Source: Bacteroidaceae bacterium (GTDB taxonomy: Bacteria > Bacteroidota > Bacteroidia > Bacteroidales > Bacteroidaceae). Taken from it: a stretch of DNA of 64,000 bases. The notes under the pieces were generated by a model. The model ran no database searches. It was not told where the DNA came from and saw only the letters and a list, made by a program, of their open reading frames with translations. Positions 27,496 through 36,848 of this stretch are shown piece after piece; positions within the stretch are counted from its first letter, which is position 1, and each line of letters starts with the position of its first letter. The stretch is from NCBI GenBank assembly GCA_017448825.1, contig JAFSKR010000067.1, positions 1-64,000 on the forward strand, in the 5' to 3' direction. The position numbers and the translations under genes were made by a program.

Positions 27496-27877
27496 GCCTT
27501 TTAATGATTTCTATTATCTTTGTTATCACTTAAGCGATACATCTTTATGTCCGCCTTATCTCACATTATCTGTCTTTGTTTCGAACTGGTGGAGAATCCA
27601 CCCATTCTCATTCTGATGATATAGCGAATATACATACAATATGTCGTCTGATGGACAAAACCAAAGATGTTGCCAATGACCAACTTTATACTTTTATTAA
27701 TCGTTTTTATACATAGCCTCATTGATTGATGCATGATTATAACAAGAAATAATGATAGAAACTTTCATGCCCATTTATTGGAGGATTAGGAGAAAAATGT
27801 GTAACTTTACACCGTTTTCGTATCAAAAACGTGATTTATCACACACTTCTGACACATGAATTACATCCTATGAAGAT
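27496..27877. other. Gap inside capsule locus with a decayed coding-like stretch
   Basis: A 382-nt A+T-rich gap between two glycosyltransferase genes. On the minus strand, about 27563-27700, one frame encodes VGHWQHLWFCPSDDILYVYS and continues with NENGWILHQFETKTDN to a stop, bounded upstream by a TAA with no start codon. This looks like a gene fragment but I cannot assign it. No promoter of the TAnnTTTG type or strong hairpin was seen. Confidence 0.35.
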
Positions 27878-28990
27878 TCACGAACTGATTATGTCCTGAA
27901 ATAGCGAATAATAATTAAACGCAACTGTCTCAACATCGTAACATTGATAGTCTTCCCTCTCTTGCTTAACAGAATCAGAATTCATAACAAGTTGAGCCCA
28001 CTCCTCCGCATCATAAGGATTATCTACATATGTCAATTTATTCATTGTCACTTCTGGTATCGACGCACACTTTGTAGTAACGACCTTTGTGCCCAACCTT
28101 TTTGCCTCAATAGGAGGCATTCCAAAACCCTCAAAGACACTGGGGTACAAGAACAACCGACAATGCTTCATAAGGGTATTTCTTTCTTCATCTGAAACAA
28201 AGCCTGTAAAAATACACAAATGTTCCAACCCATTATGACATATGTAATCTGGTAATTCCCCTGTTCCTCCAGAACTAATTCCCGAGATTACCAATTTAGG
28301 AGGGTTATTCATCTTATCCCGTAACACCGACATCATCTTTAAAAGAGTAAGCAAATTCTTATGCCGATGAAGAGACGATACTGTATATAAGTAGTTGCCA
28401 TTCCCTATTCCAAATTTCTTCCCCAATAATTCGAAATCAACAAGTGGCAGATTCCTTGAAATTGGGTTATAAATCACTTTCAACTTTTGGGAATCTACCC
28501 CATATTTATCAATAATGTCATTTCTCACAAAATCAGAAATTGCAACAATCCTGTATGCTCTATTTAAACTATATTTCCAATAATACTTCAACCAATAATA
28601 TTTCCCCTTTGAAAAGTATTTAGGAAAGTGTAAAGCATTCAAATCATGAAGTACGATAAGATAGCGGTTTTTAATCGGAAGTATTGGACATCTATAATAT
28701 GGGATAAAACAAAAATCGACAGAAAGGCTTGTTATCAAACCATCCAATCTAAAATTCTCCCATAAAACAGTAGGCAACAAATTCGTTGATATTACAGGGC
28801 ACTCTACAACTTTTATTCTTTTATCCTCAGAATATCCTATAAAACTATCCCGATTATCACGGCTTACTAAAAGAATGAAAAAAAAATCACTGGGTAGATT
28901 CACGAACCCATCCAACAAATTCCTCACATAAGACTCTATTCCCCCAACCTGCTTATGTTTAACCCACAACAAATCTACAGCAATTCTCAT
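27878..28990 (-). CDS. GT4 glycosyltransferase
   Basis: 370 residues. N-terminal MRIAVDLLWVKHKQVGGIES, central FLYTVSSLHRHKNL-type nucleotide-binding region (GNYLYTVSSLHRHKN) and the C-terminal retaining-GT motif FEGFGMPPIEAKRLGTKVV with the E-x7-E pair. It probably transfers a hexose in repeat-unit assembly. Codons are notably A+T-rich compared with housekeeping genes such as uvrB or aspS. It starts 3 nt after licD in the same transcript. Confidence 0.88.
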   Translation of the reverse strand: MRIAVDLLWVKHKQVGGIESYVRNLLDGFVNLPSDFFFILLVSRDNRDSFIGYSEDKRIKVVECPVISTNLLPTVLWENFRLDGLITSLSVDFCFIPYYRCPILPIKNRYLIVLHDLNALHFPKYFSKGKYYWLKYYWKYSLNRAYRIVAISDFVRNDIIDKYGVDSQKLKVIYNPISRNLPLVDFELLGKKFGIGNGNYLYTVSSLHRHKNLLTLLKMMSVLRDKMNNPPKLVISGISSGGTGELPDYICHNGLEHLCIFTGFVSDEERNTLMKHCRLFLYPSVFEGFGMPPIEAKRLGTKVVTTKCASIPEVTMNKLTYVDNPYDAEEWAQLVMNSDSVKQEREDYQCYDVETVAFNYYSLFQDIISS

Positions 28991-28993
28991 AAA

Positions 28994-29842
28994 TCAAATG
29001 TTCTGTTTCTGAATCGAATCCTTCCAGTAGCAGTTTGCATGGTGAGGCACCTGCTTTTCTTTCGGAGGCAATTGCATGTAATTGCCATATAGCCCTCTTA
29101 AATATGCATCATAATTGGCTGGGGCATCATATTCTTTACCCTCAAATGTGACTTTCTGAGGCGGATAATAATCTGCTCTAATATTTACTTCCCGTTCTCC
29201 ATAATTGTTGGTGGCTGTCACGCCACACATATGACTCATTTCACCCTTGTATTTTTGCACTAATGCATCATATTTTTTCATGATTCCATCTATGGAAATC
29301 AAGCCCAATAGTTCCAAACATCGATAGCCAAATATCCCCAAAAACTTCTTTATTGTAAATCCGACAGATTTATTGGGCACATAGGAATAAGTTACACAAT
29401 ACACTTTTTGTGCCATTTTAGCGAGTTCTTGATAATAATTATGAATATCCTGTTTATTATTGGGTAACGTGTCAATTGGGAAGACATCAATATTCACTCC
29501 AAGTATATGTCTACACTTTTCACGTACATTAAGTTCGGGCTTTTCTGTACGGGTATCATTAATAGTGCCAAATACGGTGGGATAATTATGCTTGTTCCCA
29601 TGATACAAAAATTTGTAATATTCATGTTCAGGAAAGACCTTGATGAGTTTCTCATAATCTTCTCTTGGCATCATCACATCAATATCATCATCCCATGGGA
29701 TAAAGCCATTGTGCCTAATTGCTCCTAATAAGGTTCCACCAGACAAAAAATAGATCAATCCATTCCGTTCACAAACACCAACAAAAAAATCCAGAATATC
29801 CAATTCCAATCTTTTCAGATCTTCTATTTCTATCTTTCGCAT
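28994..29842 (-). CDS. LicD-family phosphotransferase 1
   Basis: 282 residues from the ATG at 29842 (MRKIEIEDLKRLEL), the usual LicD start; a longer frame to 29896 would overlap the upstream gene by 67 nt. The nucleotidyltransferase-like core shows FLSGGTLLGAIRHNGF and PWDDDIDV. LicD and fukutin-type enzymes pass phosphocholine, ribitol-phosphate or similar groups from CDP carriers to glycans. Together with the CTP-dependent enzyme at 30849-31568 this indicates a phosphodiester substituent on the capsule. Confidence 0.85.
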   Translation of the reverse strand: MRKIEIEDLKRLELDILDFFVGVCERNGLIYFLSGGTLLGAIRHNGFIPWDDDIDVMMPREDYEKLIKVFPEHEYYKFLYHGNKHNYPTVFGTINDTRTEKPELNVREKCRHILGVNIDVFPIDTLPNNKQDIHNYYQELAKMAQKVYCVTYSYVPNKSVGFTIKKFLGIFGYRCLELLGLISIDGIMKKYDALVQKYKGEMSHMCGVTATNNYGEREVNIRADYYPPQKVTFEGKEYDAPANYDAYLRGLYGNYMQLPPKEKQVPHHANCYWKDSIQKQNI

Positions 29843-30861
29843 ATCAATTCTATAGAATGTTTCAATCCTTTCAACACAATCGTTTGAACTTGCCATCCCA
29901 AGCGTTCAAGTTTTTCTGTTGCAAACACCGACTTCTTCACCACATTATATCCCTTCCTCTCATCTGCATCAGGCACGTCTATCACCACTTTTCTACCTCC
30001 AATCTCTGCTATCATTTCTGCCAATTCCCTGATGCTGATGTTTGAATTTGCATCTGCTATGTTATACGCCTCTCCACTCTCTCCCTTCAACAAAATGTAT
30101 AACAATGCTGACACACAATCCACCACATAGCACCATGAACGGAACTGTTCGCCTGTGCTCTTCATCACGATATCCTCACCTCTCAATACATTACGGATAA
30201 ACTGAGCATACACCCGATTGTCTTGCTCCGTGAAGTGCGGGCCATACACATGACAAGGCCTTGCAATCACTACATCAGCCCCATATTCTGCTGCGTATGA
30301 CACACACAGTGTCTCCGCCGCCCTCTTCGACGATGGATAACAGGCTCTTGGAGTAGCACAGTTCACATAGCCACTATAGTCTTCTGTAAAGACCCTGCCA
30401 TCCCCTTCTCCATATACCTCGCCAGAAGAAACATACAGAAAACGTTTCATTCCGTGTTGCAAGCCATACTCCATCAAGTTTGCCACACCGTCAATGTTGG
30501 ACTTGATGACCTCCACTGAATTCTTTGCAAAGAAGTTCGGGCTGGCATTGCTCGCTGCATGAATGATATAGTCAAACGACACATCACTCACCAATGGTTT
30601 CAACACATCATATCTGATGAAATGAAAATCTCCATCCTCTACAAACTCCTTAAACCGTTCTTTCGCCCTCTCCTCATTACGACCGGAAGCATAAACCTGA
30701 TAATCTTTTCTCGGATTCATCATCAGCGTTTCCACCAGGCAGCCTCCAATCAGTCCCGTAGCCCCCGTCACAAGGATATTGCGCCCAGACAATTTTTCCC
30801 ACGGCAAATCCTCCTTGAAAATTTGCAGGATATCATTCTTGTATGCACTCACTTCAGCCAT
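29830..30861 (-). CDS. NAD-dependent epimerase/dehydratase linked to cytidylyltransferase
   Basis: 343 residues. About 25 extra residues precede the Rossmann motif NILVTGATGLIGGC. The catalytic elements are SSGEVYGEG and YPSSKRAAE (YxxxK). The start overlaps the end of the cytidylyltransferase gene by 13 nt and its end overlaps licD, so the three are translated together. It probably modifies the sugar or polyol that is activated with CTP; which reaction it makes is not determined. Confidence 0.82.
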   Translation of the reverse strand: MAEVSAYKNDILQIFKEDLPWEKLSGRNILVTGATGLIGGCLVETLMMNPRKDYQVYASGRNEERAKERFKEFVEDGDFHFIRYDVLKPLVSDVSFDYIIHAASNASPNFFAKNSVEVIKSNIDGVANLMEYGLQHGMKRFLYVSSGEVYGEGDGRVFTEDYSGYVNCATPRACYPSSKRAAETLCVSYAAEYGADVVIARPCHVYGPHFTEQDNRVYAQFIRNVLRGEDIVMKSTGEQFRSWCYVVDCVSALLYILLKGESGEAYNIADANSNISIRELAEMIAEIGGRKVVIDVPDADERKGYNVVKKSVFATEKLERLGWQVQTIVLKGLKHSIELICER

Positions 30862-31568
30862 GACTCCTTCGATGTGTGCATCAATGCCTTGATCATCTCA
30901 AGGTCTTCCACCGTTGTAATCTTGATGTTCTTCTCTGAACCCGGCACAATGTGCATGACCCTGTCCGTGCCAAGTTCTGCTATCAATGTGCAAGAGGCAA
31001 CCGAATTGGTGATGCCTTTTTCTTTTGCCTCCTCATGTGCCTTGATGATGTTGCCCAAACGAAAAGTCTGCGGGGTCTGCGTACGAATCAGCGTATCACG
31101 TGGAATGCTGGTCGTGGTGGTAAATCCATCCTCACTTTCAAGAATGGCTTCCCTGCACTGGATGCCCGTAATGGCATAACCGTATGCCTTGCAGATGGCG
31201 ATGTTAGACGAGATGATCTCTTGGGAGAGCAGGGGGCGCACCGAATCGTGAATCAGCACCAAGTCCTCATCGTCACACCCCGCTTCTTTCAATCCGTAGA
31301 TGCCGTTGTGGATGGATTCCATACCAGAGTCACCTCCAGGGAAAATCCATTTCAGTTTTTTGATGCTGAACTGATTGGCATAACTCTGTAAGACTGTTTC
31401 CCAACCTTTCAGACACACCACGGCAATGCCGTCAATGTCGGGATGCTTCTCAAATGCCTGCATCGTCATAATGATGATGGGGGCACCATCCACATGCATA
31501 AACTGCTTCGGAATGTCCTGCCCCATACGGTTGCCAGAACCTCCAGCAATGATTAATCCTATATTCAT
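30849..31568 (-). CDS. IspD/TarI-type cytidylyltransferase
   Basis: 239 residues. CTP-binding start GLIIAGGSGNRMG, then KQFMHVDGAP, VLIHDSVRPLLS and IRTQTPQTF, the shared signatures of MEP cytidylyltransferase (IspD) and ribitol-phosphate cytidylyltransferase (TarI). Its place between an SDR and two licD genes favours making a CDP-polyol or CDP-sugar for the capsule rather than isoprenoid synthesis. The essential ispD would be elsewhere on the chromosome; that is not testable here. Confidence 0.85.
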   Translation of the reverse strand: MNIGLIIAGGSGNRMGQDIPKQFMHVDGAPIIIMTMQAFEKHPDIDGIAVVCLKGWETVLQSYANQFSIKKLKWIFPGGDSGMESIHNGIYGLKEAGCDDEDLVLIHDSVRPLLSQEIISSNIAICKAYGYAITGIQCREAILESEDGFTTTTSIPRDTLIRTQTPQTFRLGNIIKAHEEAKEKGITNSVASCTLIAELGTDRVMHIVPGSEKNIKITTVEDLEMIKALMHTSKESWLK

Positions 31569-31588
31569 AATCTTTTATTTTTATTCTG

Positions 31589-32416
31589 TCAGTCTTTCCA
31601 ATAATATCGATAGATATCATGTGACGTTCTTTTGTTTTCTGGCGGAAGAACCATGTAATTTCCAAATACCCTCTTCAAATAATTGTCATATTGCTTTGTA
31701 ATAAAAAAAACGGTATTCTCAAATTTATGAAGTTCAAACTCTTCTAAAATGCATTTAGGCAGCCATTCACCTATACCGTAAACATAACCTGCACAAAAAA
31801 ATGATGACGATTGATAATCATATTGTTTTTGGATATCTATGAATTTCATCACACAGTTCCTATCTATAAAATAGCCACGTACTTTCCTAATAACAAATTT
31901 CAATTTCGCAATAGGTGTTTTATATCGATTGATACAACTAAATGATGCATATTTAGTACGATACCGATCTACAATACCTGCGTATTTTGCTAAACTTGCA
32001 ATATGTTTCTGTGCCTCATCAAGTGTCATAGGAGCACCATCTGCAGGGATTATATCAATGCCAATCCCTGTATCCTCATTTGTCCATACATAAGCCCCCT
32101 TATCCATTATGGTCTTTTGCATATCACAGACTTTAGTGAGGCGAATTCTAACATTCTTTCCCCCTTTAATTTCATGAGAGAAAAGTTTATATCCTTTCTG
32201 TGACTGATAAGTGTGAATAAATCTGTCGTATTCTGGTCTTGGCATAACAATATCCACATCATCATCCCATGGGATAAAACCATTATGCCGTATAGCACCA
32301 ATCAATGTACCACCACATAGCGAATACTTAATATCATTCTTCAAACAAAAATCATGAACATCTTTGAGAATCTCCAGACAAACCATCTGAACCTCTCGTA
32401 TCGTCATTTCTTTCAT
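31589..32416 (-). CDS. LicD-family phosphotransferase 2
   Basis: 275 residues with the LicD core CGGTLIGAIRHNGF and PWDDDVDIVMPRPEY, and a C-terminal VFGNYMVLPPENKR resembling that of the first LicD (YGNYMQLPPKEKQ). The two are paralogues, not identical. Two LicD enzymes may add two phosphorylated groups or attach one at two positions. It lies 20 nt upstream of the cytidylyltransferase gene in the transcript. A+T-rich. Confidence 0.85.
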   Translation of the reverse strand: MKEMTIREVQMVCLEILKDVHDFCLKNDIKYSLCGGTLIGAIRHNGFIPWDDDVDIVMPRPEYDRFIHTYQSQKGYKLFSHEIKGGKNVRIRLTKVCDMQKTIMDKGAYVWTNEDTGIGIDIIPADGAPMTLDEAQKHIASLAKYAGIVDRYRTKYASFSCINRYKTPIAKLKFVIRKVRGYFIDRNCVMKFIDIQKQYDYQSSSFFCAGYVYGIGEWLPKCILEEFELHKFENTVFFITKQYDNYLKRVFGNYMVLPPENKRTSHDIYRYYWKD

Positions 32417-32438
32417 ATATAATATAAATTTATCTCCC

Positions 32439-33281
32439 CTATCTCGTTTTTATCTCAAAAACACCGCCTTCTTGCCCACAAAACACAAGCCCCTTCTTCC
32501 TGTAAAAGTCGAAGCCCTCTGGCTCATTTGTTGTAATATACGATAAATCAATCTCTTTTTTGAGCCTTTCTTTTTTCAAATCTATGATTTTTAAGGATCG
32601 TTTACTACGAATATTGTGCTCTTATGATTGCTGGAACCCCGTCACGATATACATATAATGTTTACGGATAGAAGCCCCTTGGAGACAATTGGGAAAATCT
32701 AACTCAAACCGTCCTAACACTTCTTTTTCTGTCATCCGCACATAACCACCTTCTTGTAGCCGAGGAAGGCGGTATTTCCTAAATATGACAGGCCAATTCC
32801 CTAATGAGTCCGCTTTTTGTCTTCCAGATACGGTATATATACAATTTTGTTTGGAATCTACAAGCCAGCATTGAATCAAATAATTCTTTCCATTTTCTGT
32901 TGCCTCTATTGTTTGTACCAATATAGATGAGTCGTTAACCAGATTCTCAACGAAACATCTTGACTTCCCCGAAAATTCAGCAACATACAATACAGGCTTT
33001 CCGCCGTTCTCTATCACCTCTTTACCAAAACTTGCCGTTGCCGAATGCATATCTTTTCCAGCCGAAGCCAATTCAAACTCATACAGCACTTCGCCCCTTT
33101 TCAAATCCAGCACCCGACAGTGCCCTCCGTCATTGAAAAGATATGCCTTGTCCTCCCATATCGCCATACCCTGTGCGGACTTGCCTTTATAAGTCCCGAC
33201 AACGGGGTAGCGCAACTGGGCAAAACTGAATAACTGGAAAAGCAAACCAACGAAGAGGAACAATACTCGACTCTCTGACAT
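32439..33281 (-). pseudogene. Exported protein gene interrupted by in-frame stop
   Basis: Residues 1-219 form an intact frame with signal peptide (MSESRVLFLFVGLLFQLFSFAQ) and beta-propeller-like repeats (GMAIWEDKAYLFNDGGHCRVLDL). A TAA at 32622-32624 stops it, but the same frame continues for 60 codons (EHNIRSKRSLKIIDLKKERL, later FDFYRKKGLVFCGQEGGVF) to TAG at 32439-32441. So a nonsense change, or a sequencing error, splits a 280-residue protein. The role in the capsule locus is unknown; it might be a surface or periplasmic protein. Confidence 0.75.
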
Positions 33282-33283
33282 TT

Positions 33284-34360
33284 TTACTTTCTACGAAGGT
33301 TATCTGGCATATGCAAATTTCGATAAGGTTTTCCAAACATCAAATGCATCTTAAACTTCAGTTGCCGAAGTTTCAAATACAAGGTGTTAGTATATCCTGC
33401 CTCACGCCAAATACAGATACTACTCTTTCCTCCAAACTGATTCTTTCCTACCCCCATAAGTTGATAGACAGAAGGTGTATTTCTCTGAAGAAACGTATCG
33501 AATTCTTGCAACATATGATTCCCTTGTTCCGTATAGTTCTTCGTTAGATAGAAATTATAGATGACAGAGAGCCTTCTCTGAATTTTCTCTGCCATGTAGA
33601 AACCCGCTGCATCATTTAATGATTCACGGACTCGCTCGTAATAACAAGCCATAGACTTACCCACCATGATTCTCTTGTCAAAAGAGGCTTTCATTACCTT
33701 GGGGTCAAATGTCTGCCCCTCACGTCCCACTAAATAATGATATAGATTAAAAGGGAAATAAGAGACCGTTTGAACAACAGACATAGGCATGAATATCCAT
33801 TCGTCATCTGTGTAGGAAATACCCTCGGTTTGATGATAATCAATAGAAAGAAGAATGGCTGTCTTATAGGTGATTCCATGATGCCAAACCCATTCAATCA
33901 TCCTTTTAGGGAAATCCCCTAAATTGAAATCCCTATCTATCGGTAAATCAAATGTATATGTTTCTGCAACAATATCTTTTTCATCTACTATACAATAATC
34001 ATTGATAACTAAATCAACATCCTTAGTTCGCAAATAGTCCAAAAATCTATCAAACGCATCATTCACAAAAGAGTCGTCAGCATCCAACACCTTCACATAC
34101 TTGCCCGTTGCCTCCTTCAGCCCACGATTGATGCCGGAACCGTAGTTCCCGTTCTCCTTGTCAATCACACGGAAGGTCTGAGGATATCTTGCCTCATACT
34201 CATGCGCAATCTGCGATGAGGAGTCTTTCGACCCATCATTCACGACCAGCACCTCTAATTGCTTCATGTTCTCATCCGACACAATCAGCGAATCCAGGCA
34301 CTTGCGGAGATATTTCTCCATATTGTAGGTCGGGATGATGATGGTAAGTATTTTATTCAT
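33284..34360 (-). CDS. GT2 glycosyltransferase
   Basis: 358 residues. GT-A fold start MNKILTIIIPTYNMEKYLRKC, VVNDGSKDSS, and DADDSF as the DxD metal site. The C-terminal 200 residues are less conserved and have no membrane anchor. It probably adds one sugar of the repeat unit at the inner face of the membrane. Its end overlaps the next gene's start by one nucleotide. Confidence 0.88.
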   Translation of the reverse strand: MNKILTIIIPTYNMEKYLRKCLDSLIVSDENMKQLEVLVVNDGSKDSSSQIAHEYEARYPQTFRVIDKENGNYGSGINRGLKEATGKYVKVLDADDSFVNDAFDRFLDYLRTKDVDLVINDYCIVDEKDIVAETYTFDLPIDRDFNLGDFPKRMIEWVWHHGITYKTAILLSIDYHQTEGISYTDDEWIFMPMSVVQTVSYFPFNLYHYLVGREGQTFDPKVMKASFDKRIMVGKSMACYYERVRESLNDAAGFYMAEKIQRRLSVIYNFYLTKNYTEQGNHMLQEFDTFLQRNTPSVYQLMGVGKNQFGGKSSICIWREAGYTNTLYLKLRQLKFKMHLMFGKPYRNLHMPDNLRRK

Positions 34361-35763
34361 TAAATCTTTAAGTTTGAGATTGGAGATACTTGATTATGGT
34401 AATTGAAGGAACTTGCTTTTTTCTGTTTACTCATAGCAATGTTCCTCTTGCGTCCCTGTAAAAAGATGATTAAAATCCACCAGACAATAAGTTGCTTGAT
34501 CGTTCCTGATATTGTAAACCCCTCAAAAAACTTGTTTGCAAAAAAAGACAGAAAGCATGCTGCTGGCATATAAAAACCAAAATAGACTATCCACAAATCT
34601 AATCGCCCTGTTTGCCAGAATCTTGAAATTACAGACTTCCTGTAAAAGAAAGAGGCAATCAATGACATGACCCCTGTACATATCAGTGCTCCCAAGAATC
34701 CAAAATCCAAGATGAAATTGTAATATGTCGTATAAACATTGCCCAAAGGATAATCCCCATAGTCATTAAAACGCAAGTCCGGTTGATTTAATCGCCCTTC
34801 ATTTTTCCCTTCTCGTATCGCAATCATATCGTACATACCGCACAGTGTGTATTGTGCAAACTGTCCAGACTCGTTACCTTGCCTGAACGGATGTTGGATA
34901 TAATCATCAAGATTCTTTATTTCGGCACCACAATATACGGCAAAAAGGAGTGACGCATTCTCGGACGTTTCTGATTCCTTCCGCCCTATCGCATAGCCAA
35001 GTTCCGCAAAGAAAACAATAAAAAGTGCAGAAACAACGGCAATGACAGCCATTACCTTACGGGGGAAAAGTCCTCCCCTCCATCCTTTCTTATATTGAAA
35101 TCCCATATATAGGAACACCAAAAAAGATATTATTATATATAGAATACTTGTCCTTCCACCAGACAATAGCGTGCCAACCATTGTCGCCATGAAATTTAGA
35201 AATAAAAAAAATTTCTGAGAATTATATCTTCTGGGCTTAAATAGATAATAAGGAAATAAGATGCACCATAAAGGACGGGATGTCATGCTAATGAAATATG
35301 GAAATCGGACATAAAATGGGTATTGGATAAGTGCATTCTCAAATTTTTTTTCTTTATTTATCTCCCCAATAGCCTCCCCTAAATCCGTACTTACTGCATA
35401 CGCCATCTGTGCTTTCGCCATTAATATGAATGTCACTATTTGAAAAAGGAGAAAAAGTATCAGTCGAAAGTTGTTTATAGGCTTAAAACTCATGTCCTCT
35501 CTGCGGGTATCAATTTGTTTCTTGTGTTTTCTGAAGTCCCACAACTCCACGAGATAAAAGATAAAAGCACCAAGAATAATGATGGAGGCGGTGATAGGAG
35601 ACATCTTGCGCAACCCCCATTCTTCTTTCCAGCAATATGCAACAACAGAACAGACCAGGAAGCCACTCACATATAATATGGTAGGGCGTGAAAAATTTCG
35701 CCCTAATGTGTAATATGCCAACAGCAAAATCGCCAATAAAAGAACAACCGTAAGTTCAATCAT
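34360..35763 (-). CDS. Wzy-like polysaccharide polymerase
   Basis: 467 residues with about ten to twelve hydrophobic segments and a long periplasmic loop between about residues 275 and 340, the topology of O-antigen/capsule polymerases. Primary sequence motifs are weak, as is normal for Wzy. The place between flippase/acyltransferase and glycosyltransferase genes supports the call. It would join lipid-linked repeat units in the periplasm after Wzx export. Very A+T-rich. Confidence 0.75.
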   Translation of the reverse strand: MIELTVVLLLAILLLAYYTLGRNFSRPTILYVSGFLVCSVVAYCWKEEWGLRKMSPITASIIILGAFIFYLVELWDFRKHKKQIDTRREDMSFKPINNFRLILFLLFQIVTFILMAKAQMAYAVSTDLGEAIGEINKEKKFENALIQYPFYVRFPYFISMTSRPLWCILFPYYLFKPRRYNSQKFFLFLNFMATMVGTLLSGGRTSILYIIISFLVFLYMGFQYKKGWRGGLFPRKVMAVIAVVSALFIVFFAELGYAIGRKESETSENASLLFAVYCGAEIKNLDDYIQHPFRQGNESGQFAQYTLCGMYDMIAIREGKNEGRLNQPDLRFNDYGDYPLGNVYTTYYNFILDFGFLGALICTGVMSLIASFFYRKSVISRFWQTGRLDLWIVYFGFYMPAACFLSFFANKFFEGFTISGTIKQLIVWWILIIFLQGRKRNIAMSKQKKASSFNYHNQVSPISNLKI

Positions 35764-36839
35764 GCAATGCTACTAAAAATAGACTGTAAACTCTTCAGGC
35801 GGAGAACACGAACAACTCCAATAACAATCATCGCAAAAACCATGGTACCCACGACACGGATACAAAACATTAACAAAGTCAACTTGCTATTCGTCAATAA
35901 ATTCTCATCCATTATGGAATAGCCGAGAAAAATCAAAAGATAATTGAAAGGGTCAGAATATAAATACATTTCAAAAGTATTATTCTTCATAAAAGACAGC
36001 ACCTTACGCTTCTTTTTGATGGAAGGCAGAAGTTTTGCCATAGTGCATAGAGAATAGATGCCACAGAGGGCAAAGAATGTAAACAGCACTGGTTCTAAAA
36101 TCCTCAAAAAAAGCACATCATGGCATTGCCAAGAGATATACACCCTTTGCAAGAGGAACATGCCTGCCAACAAGAGAACAGGAACAATTTTTCTTGACAC
36201 ACCTGCATTTATCCATGACAACATGTTGTAACCACACGCAAAAAAGAACAAATGCTTCATTGCCGCAGGTAATCCAATGAAATTGCAATTGGGCTCGATA
36301 TAAAATCCCACCCATGATATAATCAGTAAAGTCACCCATAATGAACATCCCTTCCAACCACTTTTCTCAATCATGTAATAGGCAATAAATATCCAAAAAA
36401 GACTCGCGAGAAACCAAAGATGGCTATTCCCCATCAGCAACAGTTGCCCATAAATAATGTCTTTGGGGATTGTCTCTGAACCATCCCAATATCCTGTAGC
36501 AAACTTAATGGGGATGCTAAGAAACAAAGAAACAGAAAGGAATGGAAGCAACAGTCGCAATATCTTATTATGTATTAAATCCTTAATATTCATATTCTTT
36601 TTCATGGATATTGAAAAACACATCCCAGAGAGTGACATGAATAAAGGCATATGAAATGAATAAATAAATACGACAATACATCTAAGACATTTGTATGCCG
36701 TTGAGATGTTGCATGATTCTGTTAAATAATGAATTCCACCATAAGGTGTTTCAATCGTATAATAGTTACAATGCCCAATCACCACAAGAAGCATCGTCAA
36801 TGTCTTAACAGTATCAATCCATTCTATTCGTTGTGACAT
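35760..36839 (-). CDS. Acyltransferase family 3 membrane protein
   Basis: 359 residues with about ten membrane segments. The N-terminal catalytic motif region WIDTVKTLTMLLVVIGHCNYY contains the His of acyltransferase-3 proteins, and FIYSFHMPLFMSLSGM follows. It probably O-acetylates a capsule sugar. It overlaps the Wzy gene by 4 nt and follows the flippase after 9 nt. Confidence 0.85.
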   Translation of the reverse strand: MSQRIEWIDTVKTLTMLLVVIGHCNYYTIETPYGGIHYLTESCNISTAYKCLRCIVVFIYSFHMPLFMSLSGMCFSISMKKNMNIKDLIHNKILRLLLPFLSVSLFLSIPIKFATGYWDGSETIPKDIIYGQLLLMGNSHLWFLASLFWIFIAYYMIEKSGWKGCSLWVTLLIISWVGFYIEPNCNFIGLPAAMKHLFFFACGYNMLSWINAGVSRKIVPVLLLAGMFLLQRVYISWQCHDVLFLRILEPVLFTFFALCGIYSLCTMAKLLPSIKKKRKVLSFMKNNTFEMYLYSDPFNYLLIFLGYSIMDENLLTNSKLTLLMFCIRVVGTMVFAMIVIGVVRVLRLKSLQSIFSSIA

Positions 36840-36848
36840 ATCCCTCTA

